Source: CAZWSE01 sp964636575 (GTDB lineage: Bacteria > Pseudomonadota > Alphaproteobacteria > Rhodobacterales > Rhodobacteraceae). From it: a stretch of 43,101 nucleotides of DNA. The translations under genes were made by a program, and so were the position numbers. Each line of letters opens with the position of its first letter. Positions within the stretch are counted from its first letter, which is position 1. The stretch covers positions 1 through 43,101 of the forward strand of contig CAZWSE010000017.1 of NCBI GenBank assembly GCA_964636575.1, read 5' to 3'. The notes below the pieces were generated by a model, which saw nothing but the letters and a program-made list of their open reading frames with translations, was not told where the DNA came from and ran no database searches. Below, one piece after another: positions 8,661 through 17,416 of this stretch.

Positions 8661-9882
8661 GGTCCATGGACATATATCTGGCTTCCGAGGAACCAATTGT
8701 GCGCTGAAGCGAAACCCTGAACAGTCTCTTGAAGGCAGGCTACTTCAAAAAGTCCGTCTTTCGGCCGATCAAAACCTAGGCCGGGGACCCGTGGCAGGCG
8801 CGGATCGATGGGAGCACGAACGTTGTGCGATGAACCGTGCTATAAAGAAAAATGGGGGATCATTTGGTCCGTGTGAAAAGGGCTCGAAAGTGCCCTAAAA
8901 TGCGCATTCAGCCATCTACGCAAATGCGACTAACTCCCCTTTGCCACGTCTTGCTCCTTGCCTGAAGAAATTTTGCTGCGCCCGACATAAACGGCTGCTT
9001 TCCATGCGGCGTTGCAGTGGGCGCGATGATGCGAGCGCGGCAAAAAAGTGCTGTGAGCGCGCGGGGCGAGAATCTCAAATTCACAGGATGGGCTCAAACC
9101 CGACCTTAGCTGCGCGTCGCGCCGAGGTCTGCTTCGCTTATGAATCCGCCGTTGCCCACTTGGGTGTTTGCTGACGCGGCATCCCTTTCAATTAAGGCAT
9201 GCGATTTTTAGAAGTATAACAGGTCCATCCAACCGGACCTTTAGCGCGGTCACGTCTGGCAAACTTCAAAACGCCTTTTCGTTTCGCGCGGCTGGCACAG
9301 AACAACCTGCGGAAAAGCCGCCATTCCGCCCACTTTGCTGAAGAGTAGGTAAGCAATGACGGGGAGCCTGCTTTGGATCAGAAGACAACAGCTCGCGTTA
9401 TATGAAAATGGCGATCTCAGGCACCGACGAGCAGGGTCTCGCACGGTTGCCAATTTGATGACCCCGACCAATTCCGCCCAAGATCCTTCCGTTCGTTGCG
9501 GAATGGAAATGTATCATCTTTCCGGATTCTTGCCGGGTTTGTTTCACGAGTATGAAGGTCGCTCCTAAGAAGGCTTTTTTTGCGATAGATTTTCGTAGCC
9601 TTGGTTCAGCGCCTCGTATTAAGCCTGACATCCTTACCTCTGGATACTTTGGACAAAGGATCAGCTCGGCGTCCAGGGCAGGCGACAAACACTGTCACAA
9701 AACGCTTGCTTTAGACCATTGTTTTCGGCGACATAGCAGCATGGGTCGGCGATGGCGTCGCCAGCATTTACATGCACACCCATTTTCCCTTCCTGAACGC
9801 CGGGATTTTTCTTTGCCGCCGCGCGGCTGAGGAAGGTCAGCTTCTTCAGGTCGTGCCGCGGCATGTCATGAAGGAGCCAGCA
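8661..9882. other. Long gene-poor stretch upstream of creatinase
   Basis: More than 1.2 kb with no reading frame I can support. The short frames present (for example 8941-9174 plus and 9398-9688 minus) have no recognisable domain or convincing ribosome site. A small hairpin (AGGTCC at 9221-9226, GGACCT at 9235-9240) is the clearest structure. The 3' part should contain the creatinase promoter. A minus-strand frame overlapping 9661-9921 reads into the creatinase start and is probably a chance frame or a gene remnant. Confidence 0.5.
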
Positions 9883-11085
9883 ATGGATCGTCCAGAGTTT
9901 TACCGTTTTCATCAAGGTCAAAAGACCTTGCCCTTTGAGCCTAGTGAGTATGAAAATCGTCTTTCTCGCCTGAGAGAAGACATGCGAGCGAGCGGTGTTG
10001 ATGCTTGCATTTTCACTTCAATGCACAATGTCGCTTACTATTCCGGCTTTCTCTACTGTGCATTCGGGCGACCGTACGCCTTGGTTGTCACTCAAACCGA
10101 TGACGTAACGATCAGCGCGGGGATTGATGCAGCCCAGCCGTGGCGGCGCAGTTATGGCGACAATATTACCTACACAGATTGGCAGCGGCACAACTACTGG
10201 CGCGCCGTTCTGTCCGTCACGGGTGCGCATAAAACCATTGGATATGAGGCAGATCACTTGACCCTCATTCAGTGTGATTTAATGGACGGCTTCCTATCGC
10301 CGAAGGCAAAGGTGGATGTGGCCCCGATGACGATGCGACAGCGGATGCACAAGTCGCCCGCCGAAATCGCGCTGATCCGGTCCTGTGCCCAAGTTGCAGA
10401 CGTTGGTGGCTATGCGATCAAAGACGCTATTAAGGCAGGCACCCGCGAAATAGATGTCGCAATGGCAGGTCGCGACGCGATGGAGCTGGAAATCGCCACG
10501 CGGTTCCCGGACGCGGAATACCGCGATACGTGGGTGTGGTTTCAATCCGGCATCAACACCGATGGCGCACATAATCCCGTAACAGGTCGCGTTCTGCAAA
10601 GAGGCGACATTCTAAGTCTCAACGCATTTCCGATGATAAATGCTTACTACACCGCGCTTGAACGCACCTTATTCGTAGAAACGGTCGACACGGCCAGCCT
10701 AAAAATTTGGGAAGCCAATGTTGCTGCCCATGAATTTGGCATGAGTCTCTTGAAGCCCGGGGTCAGTTGTGCGGACGTGACAGAGCAGATCAATACCTTC
10801 TTCGCCGAACGTGATCTGCTTCAATATCGCACCTTCGGCTATGGGCATTCCTTTGGGGTGCTGTCGCATTACTACGGGCGTGAGGCCGGTCTGGAATTGC
10901 GCGAAGACATTGATACGGTGCTTGAAGCGGGGATGGTCATCTCAATGGAGCCGATGCTGACTGTGCCAGAAGGAACGCCGGGTGCGGGCGGCTATCGTGA
11001 GCATGACATCTTGGTCATTACCGATGATGGCAATGAAAACATCACGGGCTATCCCTACGGACCAGATTTCAACGTGATTGGCTAA
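9883..11085 (+). CDS. Creatinase (creatine amidinohydrolase)
   Basis: Creatinase hydrolyses creatine to sarcosine and urea in the cytoplasm. The protein (400 residues from the ATG at 9883, which follows GAAGGAG) matches the Pseudomonas enzyme along its whole length: YYSGFLYCAFGRPYALVVT, AAQPWRRSYGDNITYTDWQR, TWVWF-like TWVWFQSGINTDGAHNPVTG, YRTFGYGHSFGVLSHYYGR and SMEPML...GAGGYREHDIL. It has the M24 pita-bread fold, but the metal-binding Asp pair of aminopeptidases is replaced (LSLNAFPMINAYYTALER), as in true creatinases, which are metal-free. An upstream extension to 9772 exists but has no similarity. It is followed 215 bases later by an amidinotransferase gene, a pairing that suggests guanidino-compound metabolism. 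Confidence 0.93.
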   Translation: MDRPEFYRFHQGQKTLPFEPSEYENRLSRLREDMRASGVDACIFTSMHNVAYYSGFLYCAFGRPYALVVTQTDDVTISAGIDAAQPWRRSYGDNITYTDWQRHNYWRAVLSVTGAHKTIGYEADHLTLIQCDLMDGFLSPKAKVDVAPMTMRQRMHKSPAEIALIRSCAQVADVGGYAIKDAIKAGTREIDVAMAGRDAMELEIATRFPDAEYRDTWVWFQSGINTDGAHNPVTGRVLQRGDILSLNAFPMINAYYTALERTLFVETVDTASLKIWEANVAAHEFGMSLLKPGVSCADVTEQINTFFAERDLLQYRTFGYGHSFGVLSHYYGREAGLELREDIDTVLEAGMVISMEPMLTVPEGTPGAGGYREHDILVITDDGNENITGYPYGPDFNVIG

Positions 11086-11232
11086 AGTCCTGCGAGAAGG
11101 GGGCCAACACTCCGGCTTCAAATCAAGGTCGACCTTGGCGGGTGTGTCGCGAAGGTCGGCTTTTCAGCAAAGCGCTAACCTTAACGGACTGGCTCGTTTT
11201 GCATCATAGACAACTTCAATTTCCTCTCATAA

Positions 11233-11249
11233 CACTTCGAGTGGAAGTG
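11233..11249. promoter_or_regulatory. Inverted repeat upstream of amidinotransferase gene
   Basis: A 6-base inverted repeat, CACTTC-N5-GAAGTG, lies 51 bases before the amidinotransferase start in the 215-base gap after creatinase. It could be an operator for a dimeric regulator and suggests that this gene has its own promoter. No matching site was noticed in front of creatinase or the convergent operon. Confidence 0.35.
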
Positions 11250-11300
11250 CTGTCTGATCAGGGGCAATGAGGCCGAAGAAATACATTGGGGAGAGAGCGA

Positions 11301-12410
11301 TTGACGCAAACAATAGTAAACAGCTGGAACGAGTGGGATCCACTAAAGCACGTTATCGTTGGACGCGCTGACGATTGTCATATCCCGCCAGAAGAGCCTG
11401 CACTTGACGCAAAGGTTCCCGAAGACAGCGACATGCGCGGGAAGTGGGGGCGGCGTCCACAAGAGACTATTGATCGGGCCAACGAACTTTTGGATACCTT
11501 TGCGGCTCAGTTAAAGTCACGAGGTATTCGGGTTGATCGCCCAACCTCGATCGACCATGCTCAACCCGCGACGACCCCCGACTTTCACACCGAAAGCCAG
11601 TTTGGCTGTATGCCGCCTCGTGATGTTCTTCTGACAGTGGGCTCCGAGATGCTGGAAGCAACGATGTCCTATCGGTGCCGCTGGTTTGAATATTTGAACT
11701 ACCGCCCCTTGATGCAAAAGTACTTCAACGAAGACCCGAACTTCCGTCATGAAAGCGCACCAAAGCCGCGCCTGACAGATGCAGATTATCATCCTGACTA
11801 CTTGAGCGATAAAATCGGTGATGAGAAACGGCTTCAGTGGGCGGCAGAAAAGTTCTTTGTCACAACCGAAGAAGAACCCTTGTTTGACGCCGCGGATGTG
11901 CTGCGTTTTGGCAAGGACTTGGTCGTGCAACATGGCTTCACCACCAATCTCAAGGGCATTGAGTGGTTGCGCCGACATTTTCCGGATCACCGCGTTCATA
12001 CGGTCAATTTCCCGGGCGACCCTTATCCAATCCACATTGATGCAACCTTTACACCACTGCGCCCGGGTTTGATCCTGAACAACCCGCAACGTCGGTTGCC
12101 GCAAGACCAGCGCGCTATGTACGAGAAAAACGGCTGGGAGATCGTCGACGCTGCTCAACCTGCGCACAATGCGCCTCCGCCGCTGTGCTATTCGTCAACA
12201 TGGTTGTCGATGAACGTGCTGGTGCTTGATCCAAAAACCGTCTGTGTTGAAAAGTCGGAAGTCTATCAGGCCGAACAAATGGATAAGCTCGGTATGGAAG
12301 TTGTCGAGGTGGAATTGCGTGATGCCTATGCCTTTGGCGGGGGGCTGCATTGTTGCACAGCTGACGTATACCGCGAAGGCGATTGCGAAGATTACTTTCC
12401 GAACTTGTAG
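11301..12410 (+). CDS. L-arginine:glycine amidinotransferase family protein (AGAT/GATM-like)
   Basis: AGAT moves the amidino group of arginine to glycine, giving ornithine and guanidinoacetate; the reaction is reversible. This 369-residue protein matches animal GATM from end to end: NSWNEWDPLKHVIVGRAD, TPDFHTESQFGCMPPRDVLL, EATMSYRCRWFEYLNYR, EEPLFDAADVLRFGKDL, PYPIHIDATF and GGGLHCCTADV. The catalytic triad is present: Asp in FDAAD, His in PIHID (about 245) and Cys351 in LHCC. The start is probably the TTG at 11301, with GGGGAGAG just upstream; no suitable ATG exists. Bacterial relatives include StrB-type inosamine amidinotransferases and toxin-cluster enzymes, so the acceptor may not be glycine. 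It lies beside creatinase and 3 kb from arginase. Its stop is 5 bases from the convergent permease stop. Confidence 0.88.
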   Translation: MTQTIVNSWNEWDPLKHVIVGRADDCHIPPEEPALDAKVPEDSDMRGKWGRRPQETIDRANELLDTFAAQLKSRGIRVDRPTSIDHAQPATTPDFHTESQFGCMPPRDVLLTVGSEMLEATMSYRCRWFEYLNYRPLMQKYFNEDPNFRHESAPKPRLTDADYHPDYLSDKIGDEKRLQWAAEKFFVTTEEEPLFDAADVLRFGKDLVVQHGFTTNLKGIEWLRRHFPDHRVHTVNFPGDPYPIHIDATFTPLRPGLILNNPQRRLPQDQRAMYEKNGWEIVDAAQPAHNAPPPLCYSSTWLSMNVLVLDPKTVCVEKSEVYQAEQMDKLGMEVVEVELRDAYAFGGGLHCCTADVYREGDCEDYFPNL

Positions 12411-12415
12411 CGGGC

Positions 12416-13627
12416 TTAGGCCGGTGACAATCCACGCAGGCGTTCAGAGCGCCTGCGCAATAGCTCGACCGTGGTGAGCAGGGCAATCGAGATGACCACA
12501 AGGATCGTCGCAACTGCGAGGATCGTCGGGCTGATCTGCTCACGCAAGCCCGTGAACATCTGCCACGGTAGGGTTTTTTGGCTTGCCGATCCCACGAACA
12601 ACACAACGACGACTTCATCAAAGGATGTGATAAAGGCGAACAACCCGCCCGAAATCACACCCGGCAGGATCAATGGCATCTGGATCGAAAAAAACGTCTT
12701 GATCGGCCCTGCGCCCATGTTCGCGGCTGCGCGCGTCAATGAACGATCAAAGCCCACGAGTGTCGCGGTTACAGTTATGATTACGAAGGGTATGCCAAGG
12801 ACAGCATGGGCCAGCACCACCTTGATGTAGCCTACAAAGTTCTTTCCCAATCCCAAGTTGCCTTCAAGAAATCGCCCGACGTCGGAATAGAAGAAAAACA
12901 TGCCCGTGGCCGAAATTATCAAAGGTACAATCATCGGTGAGATAAGGATCGCCATGATCGCCCGCCGTCCCGGCACGTGGGATTGGCTGAGACCAATGGC
13001 TGCCAGAGTTCCCAATGAGACCGAGATCACAGTGGCAATCGGCGCAATGATTAGCGAGTTTTTGAAGCTGCGTTGCCATTCATTGTTACTGAAAAAGTCG
13101 CGGTAGTGTTTTAGGGAATATCCCTCAGGATCCAGCCGCAACATCTCGGGCGTAAAGGTGAAGAAGTCCTGTGCGTTAAAAGAAAGTGGCAGCACCACAA
13201 GGATTGGTGTGACCAGAAACGTAAAGATTGCGCCGCAAAGTACGCGGAAGAAATAGTGCCAAAACACCTGTTGCGCTGTCATGTAAGGCAACAGTTTGCG
13301 GCGGTATCGGCCTTCGTAAAGCCAGTAGATGAACCAGCCAAAGAACCACCCCCCAAGTGCCCCCAAGATCAGGCCCATAACGCCGTTCGTTAACAGTCCC
13401 AAAATGGCCAAACCAACCGCGATCATCCAGCGCGATGTTTTCTCGTTTCGTATGAGAGTGATACAGATCCATGCCAATAAGGCCACGAAAGCCGCACCTG
13501 CTATGATACCCAAAAAGGCAGATCCATTGCCCGCGCCGATGAACAGGCCCGCAAAGGCCCCCGCTGCGGCAACAGTCGGCAGAACAAACGAGAGCGGTTT
13601 GCGCGAGATCGGAGTGAGTGCGGCCAT
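12416..13627 (-). CDS. Spermidine/putrescine-type ABC transporter permease (PotC-like)
   Basis: Second inner-membrane permease of a polyamine-type importer. The conserved PotC core lies at about residues 125-395 and contains NSLIIAPIATVISVSLGTLAAIGL and the EAA loop RAAANMGAGPIKTFFSIQMPLILPGV. At 403 residues it is well over the usual 260-280: the first ~110 residues add about four hydrophobic segments with glycine-rich runs (GLFIGAGNGSAFLGIIAGAA; GLILGALGGWFFGWFIYWLY). It starts 4 bases after the PotB-like gene ends, and is the last gene of the operon, meeting the amidinotransferase gene tail to tail. Confidence 0.9.
   Translation of the reverse strand: MAALTPISRKPLSFVLPTVAAAGAFAGLFIGAGNGSAFLGIIAGAAFVALLAWICITLIRNEKTSRWMIAVGLAILGLLTNGVMGLILGALGGWFFGWFIYWLYEGRYRRKLLPYMTAQQVFWHYFFRVLCGAIFTFLVTPILVVLPLSFNAQDFFTFTPEMLRLDPEGYSLKHYRDFFSNNEWQRSFKNSLIIAPIATVISVSLGTLAAIGLSQSHVPGRRAIMAILISPMIVPLIISATGMFFFYSDVGRFLEGNLGLGKNFVGYIKVVLAHAVLGIPFVIITVTATLVGFDRSLTRAAANMGAGPIKTFFSIQMPLILPGVISGGLFAFITSFDEVVVVLFVGSASQKTLPWQMFTGLREQISPTILAVATILVVISIALLTTVELLRRRSERLRGLSPA
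12435..12457. terminator. Possible bidirectional hairpin between convergent amidinotransferase and permease genes
   Basis: A perfect 8-base stem (CGCAGGCG / CGCCTGCG) with a 7-base loop lies 24 bases past the amidinotransferase stop, inside the last codons of the convergent permease. With only 5 bases between the two stops, this is the best candidate for ending transcription from either side. There is no T-run, so it is a weak intrinsic terminator at most. Confidence 0.35.
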
Positions 13628-13631
13628 GTCT

Positions 13632-14903
13632 TTATCCCAACTTCACATTGTCGATGCCAACGATCTTGTCGTAGGCCCAATAGAGAATAAGAACCACCGC
13701 CAGCAAAATCGCCCCAAGTGCGGCTGCGAGCCCCCAGTTAAGTGAAGACGAAATGTGATAGGCAATCCTGTTTGAGATGAAGACACCTTTGGTGCCGCCT
13801 ACGATCTCGGGCGTGATGTAGTAGCCGATGGACAGAATAAACACGAGAATAGAACCCGCCCCAATTCCTGGAATGGACTGCGGGAAATAGATGCGCCAGA
13901 AGGTCGTCCAATTGGTCGCCCCCATAGACTTTGCAGCGCGTGTGTAGGTCACGGGGATCGTTTGCATCACAGAATACATTGGCAAGATCATGAAGGGCAG
14001 AAGGATGTGGGTCATTGCAACGATCGTGCCGATTTGATTGTTGATGATGATGAGCCGACTGTCATCGGCGACAAGGCCCAGCCATACAAGTGTGTTGTTG
14101 ATGACCCCTTGTTGTTGCAGCATCACTTTCCATGCCGAGGTGCGTACCAAAAGCGATGTCCAAAATGGCAGCAGAACGAAGATCATCAACATGTTTGATG
14201 TGCGCATGGGCAAAGTCGCCAACAGATAGGACACAGGGTAGGCGAGCAGGATGCACGCACCCGTTATGACCAGCGACATGAACAAAGTCCGGCCAAAGAG
14301 TGTTATCAGGATCTGCTTGTTCTCAGGTTGCGCTTTGGCGCCATCTGCGGTGCGTTGCATGTCGACTGCGTTGAGAAAATAGCCGTTTGTGATCTCAACC
14401 GAGTGGGTCTGTATCACGCTCCATGTTTTGACTTCGCCCCAGCCTTTGTGGATGTCTATCAACTTGTCCTTAAAGGGGCCGTCCGTTTCTGGGTCTAGTT
14501 TCTTGATGCCTCGGCCGGATTTGCGGAACATCGACGACATGCCCGTTTCTTCATAGTTTAGACGAGACCCTAAACGGGTGTGTTTTTTGGCAGCGACTGC
14601 GGCGACCATGTCTGTGACAAAGGCCTCATAGACAGCTTCGTCGGGCAGCTCTTCTTTCGTCGCGTCCCACTCCGTCAGCGCCTCGATGGTCGAGGGCAAG
14701 GTATCTACAACAATGCTGTTTTCAACCGACCGGAACAGCATCGTTCCAATTGGCACCACGAAGGAGAAAATCACAAAGATCAAAAGTGGGGCAATCAACA
14801 TCAACGCGCGTAGCTTTTGACGTCTCAGCGAACGCGCTAGCGATTGCTTTAGCGGCGTGCCGTCGGCGGCAAGCATGGGTCCGGATTGACTGGCGTTGCT
14901 CAT
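13632..14903 (-). CDS. Spermidine/putrescine-type ABC transporter permease (PotB-like)
   Basis: First inner-membrane permease of the polyamine-type importer. The first membrane segment (ALMLIAPLLIFVIFSFVVPI, about residues 33-52) is followed by a long soluble insert of roughly 140 residues (about 60-200), probably periplasmic, before the usual permease core (LFMSLVITGACILLAYPVSY to the end). The core has the EAA loop RAAKSMGATNWTTFWRIYFPQSIPGI. At 423 residues it is much longer than E. coli PotB (about 285); the insert accounts for this. ATG at 14903. It follows the binding-protein gene by 90 bases. Confidence 0.9.
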   Translation of the reverse strand: MSNASQSGPMLAADGTPLKQSLARSLRRQKLRALMLIAPLLIFVIFSFVVPIGTMLFRSVENSIVVDTLPSTIEALTEWDATKEELPDEAVYEAFVTDMVAAVAAKKHTRLGSRLNYEETGMSSMFRKSGRGIKKLDPETDGPFKDKLIDIHKGWGEVKTWSVIQTHSVEITNGYFLNAVDMQRTADGAKAQPENKQILITLFGRTLFMSLVITGACILLAYPVSYLLATLPMRTSNMLMIFVLLPFWTSLLVRTSAWKVMLQQQGVINNTLVWLGLVADDSRLIIINNQIGTIVAMTHILLPFMILPMYSVMQTIPVTYTRAAKSMGATNWTTFWRIYFPQSIPGIGAGSILVFILSIGYYITPEIVGGTKGVFISNRIAYHISSSLNWGLAAALGAILLAVVLILYWAYDKIVGIDNVKLG

Positions 14904-14993
14904 GAAAGCCCCTGCATTCGGGCATCATGCCCATCATTTTCTTGGCAGGCGAGGCCGAACAAACGGCCGCGCCCTTGATTTATGAACGAGCGA

Positions 14994-16088
14994 TTACTGC
15001 GCGAGCCATGCTTGGAATTTGGCGTCGATGTCATCGCGGTAGTCTGCCCAGAACTCGTAGTTGTAGAGGAAAGTGTTCTTGGCGTTGTTTGGATCGGTAG
15101 GCATATGTGGCGCCATTGCGATCCCCAAATCAGCGTGGTTTCCGACAAGCGGTGCAGAGGACGCACGCGCAGGACCATAAGAGATATACTTCGCTTGGTC
15201 AGCAAGCTGCTGTGTACCGGTTGCAAACTTGACGTAATCAAGAGCGCGGGCTTCGCGTTCCGGGCTAAGACCGGTTGGAATGATCCAGCCATCAAGATCG
15301 AACACTTGGGCGTCCCAAAGCATCGCAACGGGTTGCTTTTGCTCTTCGATCACGCTGAACAAACGGCCATTGTAGGTAGAACCCATGATGACTTCGCCAT
15401 CAGCCAAAAGCTGCGGCGTGTCTGCTCCTGCGGACCACCACACAACGCTGTCTTTGATCGTGCCGAGCTTTGCCAGTGCTTGATCCTGGCCTTCCTCGGT
15501 ACCCAGAACGTTATAGACTTCATCCTTGGCAACGCCATCACACAGCAATGCCCATTCCATGTTGTTGATCGGGCGCTTCTCAAGCGAGCGTTTGCCCGGA
15601 TAGTTTTCAACGTCAAAGATCGCGCAGATGTCTGATGGGGGCGTGTCGCCTACAAGGTCTGTGCGGTAGCCAACAGTCGTCGAATAAACGATCTGCGGGA
15701 TAAAGCAGTCAGACACCAACAGGTCACCAAAATCATCAGAGGCCTTTGAGCCATCAGCACCATCGGCAAGCTGCGTGTCTGCATCAATCTCTAGCGCAAG
15801 GCCTTCGTCGCACAGACGGATCGCATCGGACGCAACCACGTCAACCACATCCCAAGTCACATTGCCCGCTTCGTTCATCGCGCGCAGTTTCGCAACCGCT
15901 TCGGCCGAGCTGTCATCGTTGATGATTGTGGTACCCGTTTTTGCAGAATAGGGTTCATGGTAGGCTTTGAGCTGCGATTTGGAATACGCGCCGCCCCAAG
16001 ATACGATTGTCATTTCGTCAGCGGCCATTGCACCTGCTGCGATAGATGTCATGGCTGTAGCCATCATCATAGTTTTCGTCAGTTTCAT
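14994..16088 (-). CDS. Spermidine/putrescine-type ABC transporter binding protein (PotD-like)
   Basis: Periplasmic receptor of the transporter. The ATG at 16088 follows GGGAG. A signal peptide is clear (MKLTKTMMMATAMTSIAAGA then MAADEM, cleavage after MAA or GAMA). The mature domain begins MTIVSWGGAYSKSQLKAYHEPY, typical of family 1 polyamine/iron-like binding proteins, and includes WDVVDV and YNGRLFSV. It has four cysteines, unusual for this family. The ligand is unknown: the neighbours point to a cationic or guanidino compound such as creatine, guanidinoacetate or a diamino acid. The ATPase gene is 99 bases upstream in the same operon. Confidence 0.9.
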   Translation of the reverse strand: MKLTKTMMMATAMTSIAAGAMAADEMTIVSWGGAYSKSQLKAYHEPYSAKTGTTIINDDSSAEAVAKLRAMNEAGNVTWDVVDVVASDAIRLCDEGLALEIDADTQLADGADGSKASDDFGDLLVSDCFIPQIVYSTTVGYRTDLVGDTPPSDICAIFDVENYPGKRSLEKRPINNMEWALLCDGVAKDEVYNVLGTEEGQDQALAKLGTIKDSVVWWSAGADTPQLLADGEVIMGSTYNGRLFSVIEEQKQPVAMLWDAQVFDLDGWIIPTGLSPEREARALDYVKFATGTQQLADQAKYISYGPARASSAPLVGNHADLGIAMAPHMPTDPNNAKNTFLYNYEFWADYRDDIDAKFQAWLAQ

Positions 16089-16187
16089 ATATAGTCTCCC
16101 AGTTTTCCCGTTTGAATTATGCGAGACAAGACTACGGGATATCTCGTCTCTGCGTTGATCCGTGCGGCTTGCGCTGCACGAAATAGT

Positions 16188-17279
16188 TTAGGCGTCAAGC
16201 GCGCGACAGTCCTGCGCAAGCCAGCCAATTTCGATTTGCTCACCTGGTTTCAGTTTAACGGCGTCCGGCGCATTGCGGGTCTTGACGATGAAATCATCAT
16301 TGCCAGCGACGGACATGCGAAAGCGGAACACATCGCCCATGTAGATGAATTCTTTTACTGTCGCTTTGAGCGTATGTGCGTTGGCACTGAGGCGGTCCTT
16401 GTTGAATTCTACACGTTCAGGGCGGATGGAAATGGTCGTGCGTTCTCCGGGCTGCGAGACGTTCACGGGCTTGGCGTCGATCTCGGACCCGTCTGCCAAG
16501 GTCACCACGCAGGTGTTACCTTTGATTGACTTCACAACACCTTCCAGCGTGTTGTTCTCGCCTATGAACTGCGCCACGAAACTGTTGTCGGGTTGCTCAT
16601 AAAGCGTGTCAGGCGGGGCCAATTGCTGGATGCGACCATCGTCAAATACCGCCACACGGTCCGACATGGTAAGAGCCTCTGTCTGGTCGTGGGTGACGTA
16701 GACGGTGGTAATGCCAAGCTCATGGGCAAGGCGGGTGATCTCGAATTGCATATGTTCGCGCAGCTGCTTGTCCAGTGCGCCAAGAGGTTCGTCCATCAAT
16801 ACCAGTTCAGGTTCAAACACCAAAGCTCGGGACAAAGCGATGCGCTGCTGCTGGCCCCCAGACAGTTGCGCGGGTCGTCTGTTTCCAAAGTCGCCCATCT
16901 GTACCATATCCAGAGCGCGCTTCACTTTCGCCTCTCGCTCAGACTTGTCAATTTTCCGAACTTCCAACGGAAACGACAAGTTCTCGGCAACAGTCATGTG
17001 GGGAAACAGGGCGTAGTTTTGAAACACCATGCCAATACCGCGCTTGTGGGGCGGGATGTTGTTGATCGGCTGGCCATCCAGCATGATCTCGCCATGCGTT
17101 GCGGTTTCAAATCCAGCCAGCATCATCAGACAGGTCGTTTTCCCAGACCCCGAAGGCCCGAGCATTGTTAGAAACTCACCTTTTGGCATTGAAAGATTCA
17201 GGTCTTTGACAACGAGGATTTCGCCGTCATAGGATTTTTGCACGCGTTGGAATTCAACGAACGCGGCGTCGTTTGACAT
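16188..17279 (-). CDS. Spermidine/putrescine-type ABC transporter ATPase (PotA-like)
   Basis: Cytoplasmic ATPase driving the polyamine-type importer. Walker A GPSGSGKTT (about residue 40), Q-loop FQNYALFPHMTV, signature LSGGQQQRIALSRAL, Walker B LVLMDEPLGALD and switch His YVTHDQTEA are all present. The C-terminal ~120 residues form the TOBE regulatory domain (TISIRPERVEF onwards). I take the ATG at 17279; an upstream TTG (17288) is possible, and neither has a strong ribosome site. It opens the transporter gene series ATPase-binding protein-PotB-PotC, and lies 137 bases after the racemase-family gene on the same strand, so all seven genes may form one transcription unit. Confidence 0.92.
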   Translation of the reverse strand: MSNDAAFVEFQRVQKSYDGEILVVKDLNLSMPKGEFLTMLGPSGSGKTTCLMMLAGFETATHGEIMLDGQPINNIPPHKRGIGMVFQNYALFPHMTVAENLSFPLEVRKIDKSEREAKVKRALDMVQMGDFGNRRPAQLSGGQQQRIALSRALVFEPELVLMDEPLGALDKQLREHMQFEITRLAHELGITTVYVTHDQTEALTMSDRVAVFDDGRIQQLAPPDTLYEQPDNSFVAQFIGENNTLEGVVKSIKGNTCVVTLADGSEIDAKPVNVSQPGERTTISIRPERVEFNKDRLSANAHTLKATVKEFIYMGDVFRFRMSVAGNDDFIVKTRNAPDAVKLKPGEQIEIGWLAQDCRALDA

Positions 17280-17416
17280 ATCGTGCAAGTGGCCCCCTGA
17301 TGTCTACAAGCGCAGAGCTTGTTTCTTAAGTCTTCTTCCCCGTACGACAGTAAAGAGCATCGCTGCGAAGCAGTGCAACCAAAAACTTACGATTTAGGGC
17401 ATGAGAACCCTTTTGA

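Noticed and set aside
9398..9688. Small minus-strand gene upstream of creatinase
   Set aside because: No recognisable domain, no convincing ribosome site, and the region as a whole has no coding signal I can defend.
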